Positions 22,177 through 31,293 of a stretch of DNA of 64,000 bases are shown one piece after another. A program made the translations under genes and the position numbers. Location of the stretch: positions 124,001 through 188,000 of the forward strand of contig PKTB01000024.1 of the NCBI GenBank assembly GCA_002869385.1. Direction: 5' to 3'. The notes below the pieces were generated by a model that was not told the DNA's origin, did no database searches, and saw only the letters and a list, made by a program, of their open reading frames with translations. Origin of the DNA: Marinilabiliales bacterium (GTDB taxonomy: Bacteria; Bacteroidota; Bacteroidia; Bacteroidales; ML635J-15). The stretch's first letter is position 1; the number at the start of each line of letters is the position of its first letter.

Positions 22177-23205
22177 ATGAGTTTAAAAATATTAGGTATA
22201 GAATCATCATGTGACGATACTTCTGCAGCTGTGCTTGAGGATACCATGATGTGTTCTAATGTTATCAATACTCAAAAGATTCATGAGAAGTATGGTGGAG
22301 TTGTGCCGGAGCTTGCCAGTAGAGCGCATCAGCAGAATATTGTATTGGTTGTAAAGGAAGCTTTGGAACAATCTGGATATAAACTTGAAGAGATTGATCT
22401 AATAGCTTTTACTAAAGGCCCGGGTTTGCTTGGTTCTTTAATGGTTGGGACTTCTTTTGCAAAAGGCTTATCGCTATCAACCGGGAAACCTTTGGTTGGG
22501 GTAAATCATTTGCATGGTCATTTGTTGGCTCATATGTTAAGAAAAAAAGGAGAAGAGCCTTTTAAGGCAAAATTCCCTTATTTATGCTTATTGGTATCAG
22601 GAGGTCATACTCAGATTGTTTTGGTAAAAGATTATCTCGATTTTGAAATAATTGGTAAAACAATTGACGATGCAGCAGGAGAAGCATTTGATAAGTGCGC
22701 AAAAGTTCTTGGGTTACCATATCCAGGTGGTCCTGTAATTGATAAACTTGCTCAAGTCGGTGATGCTCAGGCATTTGATTTTAATAAACCGAAAATAAAG
22801 GATTTAGATTTTAGTTTTAGTGGATTAAAAACATCATTTCTTTATACAATAAGAGACAACCTAAAACATAATCCTTCGTTTATCGAAGTGAATCGGGATG
22901 ATTTAGCAGCATCGCTGCAAAGAACGATAATTGAAATATTACTTGAAAAGCTTATAAAAGCTGTAAAATTGACAGGTGTTAGAGAAATTGTCATATCCGG
23001 TGGCGTTTCAGCAAATAGTGGTTTGCGTCAGGGACTGACAGATTTGGCACAAAAAGAATCATGGAATATTCATTTGCCTGGATTGCAATATACAACAGAT
23101 AATGCAGCAATGATTGGTTTAGTTGGACATTTTATGTATCTTAGCGGCAAATTATGTGATTTAGATGTCTTACCACAGGCAAGATTAAATTTTACAGACT
23201 TTTAA
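22177..23205 (+). CDS. tsaD: tRNA N6-threonylcarbamoyladenosine transferase subunit TsaD
   Basis: TsaD transfers the threonylcarbamoyl group to A37 of tRNAs reading ANN codons and is essential in most bacteria. From the ATG at 22177 the 342-residue protein begins MSLKILGIESSCDDTSAAV, the family hallmark. Metal-binding histidines lie in GVNHLHGHLLAH near residues 107-118. VSGGHTQ, FSFSGLKTS, ISGGVSANSGLR and TTDNAAMIG are all present. It is divergent from tamB, with a short intergenic promoter region between. Confidence 0.96.
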   Translation: MSLKILGIESSCDDTSAAVLEDTMMCSNVINTQKIHEKYGGVVPELASRAHQQNIVLVVKEALEQSGYKLEEIDLIAFTKGPGLLGSLMVGTSFAKGLSLSTGKPLVGVNHLHGHLLAHMLRKKGEEPFKAKFPYLCLLVSGGHTQIVLVKDYLDFEIIGKTIDDAAGEAFDKCAKVLGLPYPGGPVIDKLAQVGDAQAFDFNKPKIKDLDFSFSGLKTSFLYTIRDNLKHNPSFIEVNRDDLAASLQRTIIEILLEKLIKAVKLTGVREIVISGGVSANSGLRQGLTDLAQKESWNIHLPGLQYTTDNAAMIGLVGHFMYLSGKLCDLDVLPQARLNFTDF

Positions 23206-23295
23206 ATTTTATATTATTTTTATATTTTGGAATAATGTTTGGTCTGAATTTTGTAAATACAGTATCGAAATTACTAATTTAAAATATTTACACTT

Positions 23296-23685
23296 ATGAA
23301 AAAGATATTATTATTTGTTGGAATTGTGACTATTTCTACTTTGATCTTTGCACAGCAGAGTGGACCTGCAATATCTTGGGATAAAACAGTTCATGATTTT
23401 GGAAAATTCAATGAAGCAGACGGAAAAGTTGTTGCTACATTCGAATTTGTTAATACTGGTAATGAGCCTTTATATATTACAAATGTAAAAGCTTCATGTG
23501 GTTGTACATCACCGGAATGGTCAAAGGAACCTGTAAAACCGGGAGAAAAAGGGTATGTTAAAGCTGCTTATGATCCAAATAAGAGACCTGGCAAGTTTAA
23601 TAAATCAATTACAGTTACGACAAATGAATTTCAACCTACTTCTATACTAAGAATAATGGGAGAGGTTATTCCTAAAGAACAATAA
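23296..23685 (+). CDS. Exported single-domain DUF1573 protein
   Basis: The 129-residue protein has a signal peptide (ending LIFAQQ) and one DUF1573 domain: WDKTVHDFGKF, FEFVNTGNEPLYITNVKASCGCT, PVKPGEKGYVKAAYDP, and GKFNKSITVTTN. DUF1573 is an Ig-like fold common in exported Bacteroidota proteins and its function is unknown. It is followed 30 bases later by a longer paralogue, and the two probably form one transcription unit. Confidence 0.85.
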   Translation: MKKILLFVGIVTISTLIFAQQSGPAISWDKTVHDFGKFNEADGKVVATFEFVNTGNEPLYITNVKASCGCTSPEWSKEPVKPGEKGYVKAAYDPNKRPGKFNKSITVTTNEFQPTSILRIMGEVIPKEQ

Positions 23686-23715
23686 ACGGTTTAGTTAATT
23701 AAAATAATATTTACT

Positions 23716-24828
23716 ATGAAAAAATCAGTATTACTAATTTTTGGATTACTTATTACGTTTGCGGTATTTTCCCAAACACAGGAACCAGCAATTTCCTGGG
23801 AAAAGACAACGCATAATTTCGGAGAATTTAAAGAAGAAGCTGGTCCTCAGGCTGCTACATTTAATTTTACGAATACAGGAAGTAAGCCGCTATACATTAC
23901 AAACGTAAGAGCTTCTTGCGGTTGTACAGCGACTGATTATACTAAAGAGCCGATTCAACCGGGAGGCAAAGGTTATGTTAAAGCTACTTATAATCCTAGA
24001 AATCGCCCTGGTAAATTTAATAAATCTGTTACAGTGACCACAAACACTGAGAATCCAACAACATTACTAAGAATTGAAGGTACTGTTATCCCTCGCGAAA
24101 AAGGTATCGAAGATTACTATCCAAAAGCATTTGATGATCTTAGATTGAAGACATCTCATATGGCATTTAACAAGGTATTCAATAATAAAGTAGTTGAAGA
24201 TACACTTGGTATTGTTAATATGAGCTCAGAGCCAATGACAATTACTTTTGAGAATGTTCCGGATCATATTAAAATAACTTGTGTTACAGAAACATTAAAA
24301 GGTATGCAGCCAGGTGAAAAACATGGTGAAATTGGTTATATAAAAGTTGTTTATGATGCAACTAAAAAGAAAGACTGGGGTTTCTTAATGGATAGAGTCG
24401 ATTTTATTATTAATGGTGAGAAAAATACCAGAAACAGACTTTCTATTAGTGCAACAATCGAAGAAGACTTTACTCATTTGACAGAGGAAGAACTTGCTCA
24501 ATCACCAAAAATTGAATTCAAAGATGTTCAATATGAATTTGGTTCAATGAAGCAAGGTGAAAAGTCTACACATAACTATGAGTTTACTAATACAGGTAAA
24601 AGTGATTTAGTAATTAGAAAAATAAAAGCTTCATGTGGTTGTACAGCAACAAATCCTGAAAAAATGGTTATCAAACCAGGTGAAACTAGTCATATTACTG
24701 CTACATTTAATTCTGCCGGTAAGAGAGGTCGCCAAAATAAAACTATTACAGTTATAACAAACGACCCAACTCAACCAAGTGTTGTATTAAAAATAACAGG
24801 TAATGTTGAAACTCCTGAAGGACAATAA
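23716..24828 (+). CDS. Exported protein with two DUF1573 domains
   Basis: The 370-residue protein has a signal peptide (ending AVFSQTQ). A DUF1573 domain at about residues 25-130 is very similar to the preceding gene product (WEKTTHNFGEF, RASCGCTATDY). A middle region of about 110 residues lacks the motif, and a second DUF1573 domain spans about 265-365 (FGSMKQGEKSTHNYEF, KASCGCTATNP). Two clear CGC motifs are conserved. It probably arose by duplication of the single-domain neighbour. Periplasmic or surface location is inferred from the signal peptide. Confidence 0.85.
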   Translation: MKKSVLLIFGLLITFAVFSQTQEPAISWEKTTHNFGEFKEEAGPQAATFNFTNTGSKPLYITNVRASCGCTATDYTKEPIQPGGKGYVKATYNPRNRPGKFNKSVTVTTNTENPTTLLRIEGTVIPREKGIEDYYPKAFDDLRLKTSHMAFNKVFNNKVVEDTLGIVNMSSEPMTITFENVPDHIKITCVTETLKGMQPGEKHGEIGYIKVVYDATKKKDWGFLMDRVDFIINGEKNTRNRLSISATIEEDFTHLTEEELAQSPKIEFKDVQYEFGSMKQGEKSTHNYEFTNTGKSDLVIRKIKASCGCTATNPEKMVIKPGETSHITATFNSAGKRGRQNKTITVITNDPTQPSVVLKITGNVETPEGQ

Positions 24829-24848
24829 TATCTAACTAAATATTTTAA

Positions 24849-24878
24849 ATGGTCAGCAATTTGCTGGCCATTTTTTTT
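24849..24878 (+). terminator. Terminator after the DUF1573 pair
   Basis: ATGGTCAGCAA (24849-24859) pairs with TTGCTGGCCAT (24861-24871), including one G-T pair, and is followed directly by a run of T. It is a classical rho-independent terminator. Confidence 0.85.
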
Positions 24879-24901
24879 GTATATTGCAAAAAAAAGCTCT
24901 T

Positions 24902-27649
24902 ATGAAATCTGTATTTTTAATACTTGCATTTTGTTTTATTTCATTATACTCATTTACTCAAAAAGATGTTGATAAACCTTATTATGATGGACGTTTAGTT
25001 TTTAAAGTTAAACCACAGTATAAGAGTGAATTCAAATCTGACCAAAGCTTTATTAAATTTTCTAATCAATTTAATATTACTGAAATAGAACAGATGTTTC
25101 CAAATTCTCCTGTACCACAAAAAGAATACAATGATTATGGTCAGGAAATGGTTGATATAAGTACAATTTTTATTTCAAATACAGATATAAATATTGATAT
25201 AGAGCAACTAGCTAATGTTTTATCAGCAAACAAAATGATAGAATATGCAGAGCCATTATATAAAGTTGAACTTTTGTATGTTCCTGATGACCCATTAAAT
25301 GCGACAGATCAATATTGGTTGGATAATATTCGGGCTTATGATGCCTGGGATGTTCATCAGGGTGATACTAATATTGTTATTGGAATTTCCGATACAGGAT
25401 GTGATCTAGCTCATGATTATTTGATTTATAATATTAAAAATAATTATAATGATTTGCCTGACGGAGTTGATAATGATGGTGATGGATTTGTTGATAATTT
25501 TAGAGGATGGAATTTTGGCGAAAATAATAACAATGTACAAGCGGACGTAAATAATCATGGGATTTGGGTTTCGGGCATTGCAGGGGCATCTACAGATAAT
25601 GGGGTAGGAGTTTCAGGTGCAGGTTTCAAATGCATGCTTCTTCCATTAAAAATTTCGAATTCAGATGGAATTCTGGAAAACTCTTATCAATCAATTGTAT
25701 ATGCTGCCGAACATTGTGTTGATGTATTGAATTGTAGTTGGGGGGGGACATATTATCAGAGAATGGCACAAGATGTTGTTGATTATGCTGTTATTAATCA
25801 TGATATGTTGGTAGTTTCTGCGGCTGGAAATACAGATTCAAAGGTAGATTATTACCCTTCTTCATATAGAAATGTACTTTCAGTTGCCGGTACAACCGAA
25901 TTTGACGAACGTTGGTCACCAGACAATTCTCCTACTGCGCCTAACGGTTCAAGTTACAGTTATTATGTTGATGTTTGCGCCCCTGCAACAATGTTTAAAT
26001 CAACAGGAGCCGGATCTACATATGCGCTGATGTGGGGTGGCACTTCATTTGCTGCTCCAATTGTAAGTGGGTGTGCAGGAATTCTTCGTTCTGCTTATCC
26101 TGATTATAATGCCAATCAGATTGCTGAATTACTGAAAATTTCAGCAGACCTAATAGATACAATTGAGTATAATATTCCTTATGCCGGGATGATGGGAACC
26201 GGCAGAGTGAATCTTTATAATGCACTTACAATGGAAATAACTCCATCTATATTATTACAAAATTATACTGTTGAACAAGGTGATGGTTACTTAATAATGG
26301 ATGCAGAGTTTATAAATTATCTTGCTGATGCTTCAGGATTAACAATAAACGTAAGTACTGAATCTGAATATGCAGGAGTTGAAACTGAAACTATTTATAC
26401 CGGAGATCTAAATACACTAGAAACATATTTGAGCGAGGATGAGATTGTTGTTTATTTTTTAGAAGAGACACCAAGAGATTACCTTTTACGATTGGATTTC
26501 GCCTATACAGCTGATGATTATTCAGGTTCTCAGTCAATAGAGCTCTATATCAATGAAGGGCATAAAAATATTAGTACTCAGAAATTAGAAATGTCTGTTG
26601 CAAGTAACGGTCGATTAGGTTTCTCAGATGTAAACAGTACTATTGGCGATGGTCTGATTTTCGAAGAGTATTTTCCTTTATTTTATGATTGTGGAATAAT
26701 ATCTGGTACATCAGCATCACAGATTTTCAGTAGTGTGCGTCAGTCTACTGATTTTGGCAACATTGATTATCCGGCTGTTGTCGCCAGCCCAATGTTTAGT
26801 GATAGTCAGATAAGTCTAACAATTGATGATTCAAATGATGTCGAATCACAGGATATAGAAGTCATACAGGAGGCTTTTGCATGGAATGATGAAGATAAGA
26901 GTAACTTTATTATAGTGGATTACTATATTGTTAATAATGGTATTTCAGAAATTGAAGACTTTTATTTTGGCTTGTTTAATGATTGGGATTTAGTTGAGGC
27001 AGCAAATAACTCTTCTGAATTAATGGAAGAGGAAGAGTTTCTATATTGTTATAATAATGGTGCTCAGAATCTTTATGCTGGAATTAAATTGCTTACAGAT
27101 CAGGAAGTAAATAATTATGCTTTAGCACAAGTTACTGATGGTGATGGGATTGTTGATATTACTGATGGCTTTGCAGATATTGAGAAATTTTATATGATTA
27201 GTAATACCGCTATTCCCGAATCAAGTGTGATTTATGATATGGTTCAGTACACAGGAGCAGGCCCATTTGATATTTCTGCTAATGATACTGTAAGAGTGGG
27301 TTTTGCGATTATTGGAGCCGATAATTTGTATGATTTGGAGCAAGCTGTTGATATTTCCGTTAATACCTATAATAGTGAGCTCCATTCAAGTGGGATAGAG
27401 GCAACAAACAGTAAAAAGTCTTCTGTTTTTCCTAATCCTGCCGGAGATTTTGTGAATATTGCATTGCCATCCACCACTAGTAATGATTGTGAATTAAGAA
27501 TTTATAATCTTAGTGGTAAACTTGTTTATGTAGGAAATGTTAGAAACAACACAAAATTAGACATCTCCTTTATGGAAAACGGGCTTTATAAATTTGAGTT
27601 TTACTCAGGCGATTTAAAGTTTGTTACTGATGTTGTTGTAATCAAATAA
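24902..27649 (+). CDS. Subtilisin-like (S8) serine protease with T9SS tail
   Basis: From the ATG at 24902 (an upstream TTG start lies inside the terminator T-run) the protein is 915 residues with a signal peptide (ending YSFTQ). A propeptide region is followed by the S8 catalytic domain: aspartate in GISDTGCDL, histidine in NNHGIWVSGIAG, oxyanion asparagine in VSAAGNTD, and serine in GGTSFAAPIVSG. The middle third is beta-rich with unknown folds. The C-terminus is a T9SS type A sorting domain (SVFPNPAGDFVNI, IYNLSGKLV, LYKFEFYSG). It is probably secreted across the outer membrane and released or anchored. Confidence 0.92.
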   Translation: MKSVFLILAFCFISLYSFTQKDVDKPYYDGRLVFKVKPQYKSEFKSDQSFIKFSNQFNITEIEQMFPNSPVPQKEYNDYGQEMVDISTIFISNTDINIDIEQLANVLSANKMIEYAEPLYKVELLYVPDDPLNATDQYWLDNIRAYDAWDVHQGDTNIVIGISDTGCDLAHDYLIYNIKNNYNDLPDGVDNDGDGFVDNFRGWNFGENNNNVQADVNNHGIWVSGIAGASTDNGVGVSGAGFKCMLLPLKISNSDGILENSYQSIVYAAEHCVDVLNCSWGGTYYQRMAQDVVDYAVINHDMLVVSAAGNTDSKVDYYPSSYRNVLSVAGTTEFDERWSPDNSPTAPNGSSYSYYVDVCAPATMFKSTGAGSTYALMWGGTSFAAPIVSGCAGILRSAYPDYNANQIAELLKISADLIDTIEYNIPYAGMMGTGRVNLYNALTMEITPSILLQNYTVEQGDGYLIMDAEFINYLADASGLTINVSTESEYAGVETETIYTGDLNTLETYLSEDEIVVYFLEETPRDYLLRLDFAYTADDYSGSQSIELYINEGHKNISTQKLEMSVASNGRLGFSDVNSTIGDGLIFEEYFPLFYDCGIISGTSASQIFSSVRQSTDFGNIDYPAVVASPMFSDSQISLTIDDSNDVESQDIEVIQEAFAWNDEDKSNFIIVDYYIVNNGISEIEDFYFGLFNDWDLVEAANNSSELMEEEEFLYCYNNGAQNLYAGIKLLTDQEVNNYALAQVTDGDGIVDITDGFADIEKFYMISNTAIPESSVIYDMVQYTGAGPFDISANDTVRVGFAIIGADNLYDLEQAVDISVNTYNSELHSSGIEATNSKKSSVFPNPAGDFVNIALPSTTSNDCELRIYNLSGKLVYVGNVRNNTKLDISFMENGLYKFEFYSGDLKFVTDVVVIK

Positions 27650-27735
27650 TCAAGCGTCGCGTTATCGATATGATTATTGTAGCAAACAAGTCAAAACTTT
27701 GCTTTCTCAACGCTTAAACTGCTACAGGAAGACAT

Positions 27736-28404
27736 CTAATCTTTCTTATACCTCTTTAAAATTCTTTCAGAGTCTTTAATGCTAGTTTTTAGCCATTCAA
27801 AGAGAATATCATTCTTTTCTAATTCTGATAATTGCCATTTTATATCTGAATTTCTTAATCTGGAAGTCAAATCATAAAGGCTAAGTGCAGCAGATACAGA
27901 AATATTGAAGCTTTCTGTAAATCCAACCATTGGAATTCTGACAAATTCATCGGCATTATCCATAACGATATTAGATAAGCCAGGAAGCTCCGAACCAAAG
28001 AATAAAGCAATTTTACCTTTCTTTAAATCTAAGTCTTCAAGCAAGCAGTCCTTAGTATGTGGAGTTGTCGCAACTATTCTATATCCTTCTTTTCTCAGGT
28101 ATTCAATAGTTGAAAGTGAGTTGTTCTCATGCTTATTATGGTGAAATAAACTTAACCATTGTGATGAGCCCATTGCAACTTCTGGGTTAGTAAGAAATTC
28201 ATTACTATTCTCGATCATATGAATATTCTGAACACCAAAACAGTCGCAACTACGTAAAACAGCCGAAGCATTATGACCTTGAAAGATATCTTCCAGAACT
28301 ACAGATATATATCTTGTTCGTTGATTTAGAACTCTGTTAAATGTATCGAAACGTTTTGCTGTAACTAATTCTTTTAAGTAATCAATTAAAGCTTGTTTAT
28401 TCAT
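27736..28404 (-). CDS. SpoU/TrmH-type RNA 2'-O-methyltransferase
   Basis: The 222-residue protein carries the SPOUT signatures: RTRYISVVLEDIFQGHNASAV near residues 28-48, the knot segments KIALFFGSELPGLS near 130-143, and VRIPMVGFTESFNISVSAALSLYDL near 152-176. The LEDIFQGHNASAVLR block and the C-terminal helix are typical of TrmH (Gm18 tRNA methyltransferase). I call it TrmH-like without proof of substrate. It is cytoplasmic, complete, and next to HU on the same strand. Confidence 0.85.
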   Translation of the reverse strand: MNKQALIDYLKELVTAKRFDTFNRVLNQRTRYISVVLEDIFQGHNASAVLRSCDCFGVQNIHMIENSNEFLTNPEVAMGSSQWLSLFHHNKHENNSLSTIEYLRKEGYRIVATTPHTKDCLLEDLDLKKGKIALFFGSELPGLSNIVMDNADEFVRIPMVGFTESFNISVSAALSLYDLTSRLRNSDIKWQLSELEKNDILFEWLKTSIKDSERILKRYKKD

Positions 28405-28469
28405 TTTTGCTCTATTTACATTACAAAAATAAAATTAAGTTTGGAAAAAACTAACTTACAAGCATAAAA

Positions 28470-28491
28470 AAAGGGAACCGTAGTTCCCTTT
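28470..28491 (-). terminator. Terminator after the HU gene
   Basis: AAAGGGAAC (28470-28478) and GTTCCCTTT (28483-28491) form a 9-bp stem with loop CGTA. On the minus strand it is followed by a U-rich stretch, directly beyond the HU stop. Confidence 0.85.
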
Positions 28492-28512
28492 AAATGAATT
28501 TCTATGACGAAA

Positions 28513-28788
28513 TTACTTAACAGCGTTTTTAAGTTCGCTACCTACTGAGAATTTAACAACATTCTTAGCTGGAATATTGATAACTTCGTTTGGTTTTTGT
28601 GGGTTACGGCCTTTTCTTGCAGCTCTTTTAGTAACACCAAATGTACCAAAACCTACTAAAGCGATTTTGTCACCTTTTTTCAAAGTATCAGTAGTTGTGT
28701 CTACTAAAGCGTCTAATGCTTTTTTTGCGTCAGCTTTTGTTAAGTTTGCTTTTTTAGCAATTGCGTCAATTAATTGTGCTTTGTTCAT
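28513..28788 (-). CDS. HU-family DNA-binding protein
   Basis: This 91-residue histone-like protein bends and compacts DNA. It begins MNKAQLIDAIAKKANLTKAD and has the core GFGTFGVTKRAARKGRNPQ. The DNA-wrapping arm is NPQKPNEVINIPAKNVVKF, followed by GSELKNAVK. Length and motifs match HU fully. It ends in TAA. Confidence 0.96.
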   Translation of the reverse strand: MNKAQLIDAIAKKANLTKADAKKALDALVDTTTDTLKKGDKIALVGFGTFGVTKRAARKGRNPQKPNEVINIPAKNVVKFSVGSELKNAVK

Positions 28789-29496
28789 TTTTTCTAAATT
28801 TTTAGGTTAGTAAAATTATTAACGTATAGGTTACAAATATAGATACTATAAGCGTTTCAGCAAGTTTTTATCAAAAAAAAACATCATTTTGTTAATATCT
28901 TGGTGTATTTGTTAATAAACCTCACTGTTTTTAAGGGTTTCAGCCATATTGTATAGTAACAATAAACAAAAAAATAAACAAAATGCTAAGTTAAGAACTT
29001 TAAAATATTCAATAAATGCCGTTAAATAGAGGGTTTCGGGGTGTTTTTAATGGTATTTGTTTGAGAAAACGTCATTTTTCACCATACTTGTTGATAAAAC
29101 ACGAGATTGTTGGTATTAGTGCAAAGTAGCATTTTCTACTGTTTATTAAGTGTTGAAAAGATGGGGATAAGTATAAAAGTAATTATATATAAATGTGAAG
29201 AATTGTATGACGTAATGCAAAAAAATATTTTAAAATATTTTTTGAAAATTCAAATCGCAAAATTCAAAATGAAAGCAATGAAAATATAAAACTAATATTT
29301 TGAATTGAATTTGGATGCTATTTAATTTGCATTAAGATATTATAGAAAAGGCTTATTCTTATTACGAGAAGTTCTACATGGTTTAAATAGCATTAAGATT
29401 GTCTTACCTTTATTAATTATTAATATATGTAATAGATACTAAATCAATCTATTAGCTGAAACGGTAAGAAAAGAATAAAAAAAAGTTAAAATTGTT
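28789..29496. other. AT-rich intergenic region without a convincing gene
   Basis: About 700 bases between HU and the tRNA-Ser promoter, very AT-rich. Only a 60-residue ORF without family features (29107-29289) is present. GTTAATAAAC-like and GTTGATAAAA words occur, but no DnaA-box cluster is convincing. I see no RNA gene here. Confidence 0.5.
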
Positions 29497-29527
29497 TTTG
29501 CAGATAATTAAATTAATTCTACTTTTG
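29497..29527 (+). promoter_or_regulatory. Bacteroidota-type promoter of tRNA-Ser(UUA)
   Basis: TTTG at 29497-29500 and TACTTTTG at 29520-29527, 19 bases apart, match the Bacteroidota TTTG-N19-TAnnTTTG consensus very well. The -7 element ends 4 bases before the tRNA. The tRNA therefore looks transcribed. Confidence 0.7.
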
Positions 29528-29531
29528 CAGC

Positions 29532-29619
29532 GGAGAAATGGCAGAGTGGTCGAATGCGGCGGTCTTTAAAACCGTTGATCTTCACGGATCCGGGGGTTCG
29601 AATCCCTCTTTCTCCGCCA
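29532..29619 (+). tRNA. tRNA-Ser with UUA anticodon (ochre-suppressor form)
   Basis: This folds as a complete class II tRNA. The acceptor is GGAGAAA/TTTCTCC with discriminator G (29616) and an encoded CCA. The D-stem is GCA/TGC, and the anticodon stem is GCGGT (29559-29563)/ACCGT (29571-29575). The variable arm is GATC/GATC, and the T-loop is TTCGAAT. G73 and the long variable arm identify tRNA-Ser. The anticodon loop CTTTAAA (29564-29570) gives anticodon TTA at 29566-29568, which pairs with UAA. The normal Bacteroidota tRNA-Ser loop here is CTTGAAA (anticodon UGA), so one G-to-T change at position 35 accounts for it. No other sign of decay is seen. Confidence 0.9.
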
Positions 29620-29640
29620 AGCGTAAAAGCAAAGTGAAGC

Positions 29641-29674
29641 AAAGTCCTGAAATTCAATGTTTTCAGGACTTTTT
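29641..29674 (+). terminator. Terminator after tRNA-Ser
   Basis: AAAGTCCTGAAA (29641-29652) pairs with TTTCAGGACTTT, followed by TT-C-TTTTT. It is a long perfect stem just downstream of the tRNA and inside the integrated element. Confidence 0.8.
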
Positions 29675-29857
29675 CTTTTTACACTGTTCTGCAAAATATC
29701 GCAAATTTAGGGCTTTTGCGTAGTCCTAAAGGTGTCCACAAATAAATTTTGAAAAAGGACACCTAACTTAGCCCGATTTCTCTGATTGACAGCTCTTTGC
29801 ATTCTTTGTTTTGATCCATAAGTACTATTTTTATAACAGCTTAAAATTTTAAGATTT

Positions 29858-31093
29858 ATGGAAAAAAGAAACACTTTTAACGTCCTTTTCTATCTTAAGA
29901 AACACAGGATTAACAATTTTGGAGAAGCTCCTATTTATTTAAGAATCTCTGTCAACTCCAAAAGAGTTGAAATGTCAATGCATTTAAACATTGAAGAACG
30001 TTATTGGAATTCTAAAGCCGGAAAGGCTATGGGAACTTCCAAAAAGAATAAAGATATTAATTCTTATTTAGATTCTACACGTTCTACTCTGTTTGAACAT
30101 TATAAATACCTTCGTGAAACCGGCAATCCAATTACACCAACAGCCATCAAAAACGCCTACCTCGGAATTGAACCTGAAGAAGATAAGGGTATTAGCGTTT
30201 TAGAACTATTCCAGGAGCATAACGATAAGATTAAAGCACTTGTTAATATTGACTACTCTCCCGAAACTCATGAGCGTTACGAAACTTCATTGAGACATAC
30301 AAAGAATTTCATAAAACAAAAGTACAATCGTGATGATTTGTATTTCTCTGAACTTGATCATGAGTTTATTGTAGATTATGAAATATACTTTAAGACTGTT
30401 CGTAAGTGTGCTCACAACACTACAATGAAATACATTAAAAACTTCAAGAAAATTATTCGACTGGCAATTACAACCGGACACCTTGATAAAGATCCTTTCG
30501 CTAATTTCAAAATGAGATTGAAAAAGGTGGACCGTGGTTTTCTCTCAGATGAAGAACTAAATACACTTATTAATAAGAAGTTTCACACTATGCGCCTCGA
30601 ACAAGTCCGTGATTGCTTTGTATTCTCATGCTTTACCGGTTTGGCTCATTCTGACTTAAAACTATTGACTTGTGATAATTTGGTAATTGGTACCGATGAC
30701 CAGTATTGGATAAAAACTCATCGTAAGAAAACTTGTAATAGTGTTAGTATTCCTGTTTTTCCTGTTACTCAACGCCTTATTGACAAGTATAAAGATCATG
30801 AGATTTGTGTGAATAAGAATGTTTTACTTCCAGTACTATCAAATCAAAAGATGAATGCATACTTAAAAGAAATTGCAGATGTATGTGGTATTGATATGAA
30901 TTTAACAAGCCATATCGCCAGGCATACTTTCGCAACTACTGTTACACTTAATAATAATGTATCAATTGAAAGTGTTTCTAAAATGCTTGGCCATTCCTCA
31001 ATAAATATGACAAAGATTTATGCTCGTATGCTTGACAAAAGAGTTGCTAATGATACAAATCATTTACATGATAAGTTTGATATTGCGATTTAA
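29858..31093 (+). CDS. Tyrosine recombinase/integrase of a Bacteroidota mobile element
   Basis: The 411-residue protein has an arm-binding N-terminal domain (residues about 5-90), a SAM-like core-binding domain (about 110-215), and a catalytic domain. The catalytic domain includes CFTGLAHSDLKLLT, where the first arginine of the family is replaced as in many Bacteroidota integrases such as IntDOT. It also has SHIARHTFAT with the conserved H-x-x-R, LGHSSINMTKIYARML with the H and the nucleophilic tyrosine. It lies about 240 bases from the 3' end of tRNA-Ser, the classic position for an element integrated into a tRNA gene. I did not find the matching copy of the tRNA end elsewhere in the window. 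Confidence 0.92.
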   Translation: MEKRNTFNVLFYLKKHRINNFGEAPIYLRISVNSKRVEMSMHLNIEERYWNSKAGKAMGTSKKNKDINSYLDSTRSTLFEHYKYLRETGNPITPTAIKNAYLGIEPEEDKGISVLELFQEHNDKIKALVNIDYSPETHERYETSLRHTKNFIKQKYNRDDLYFSELDHEFIVDYEIYFKTVRKCAHNTTMKYIKNFKKIIRLAITTGHLDKDPFANFKMRLKKVDRGFLSDEELNTLINKKFHTMRLEQVRDCFVFSCFTGLAHSDLKLLTCDNLVIGTDDQYWIKTHRKKTCNSVSIPVFPVTQRLIDKYKDHEICVNKNVLLPVLSNQKMNAYLKEIADVCGIDMNLTSHIARHTFATTVTLNNNVSIESVSKMLGHSSINMTKIYARMLDKRVANDTNHLHDKFDIAI

Positions 31094-31197
31094 CGATTGC
31101 AGCTATGTACCGTGCGGGACAGTTGTCCTGAGACCAAGGTCAGATTAGCTGCGAAGTCAAATTAACTATTTTGATTTTAATTTATTCATTCGTAAAA

Positions 31198-31216
31198 GCC
31201 AAATTGTGAATTTGGC
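31198..31216. other. Hairpin after the integrase gene
   Basis: GCCAAATT (31198-31205) and AATTTGGC (31209-31216) form a perfect 8-bp stem with a 3-base loop between the convergent integrase and lipoprotein genes. It could be a weak terminator or part of an attachment or core site. No T-run follows on either strand. Confidence 0.4.
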
Positions 31217-31293
31217 GGTAGTTCTGAAAAGCGACTGCCTTACTTTTACATATATACCCCGCATAGTATATAGGTATTGTTACCAAACGTATT

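Noticed and set aside
29107..29289. 60-codon ORF upstream of the tRNA-Ser
   Set aside because: No recognisable domain, no good start context, in very AT-rich sequence; considered chance.
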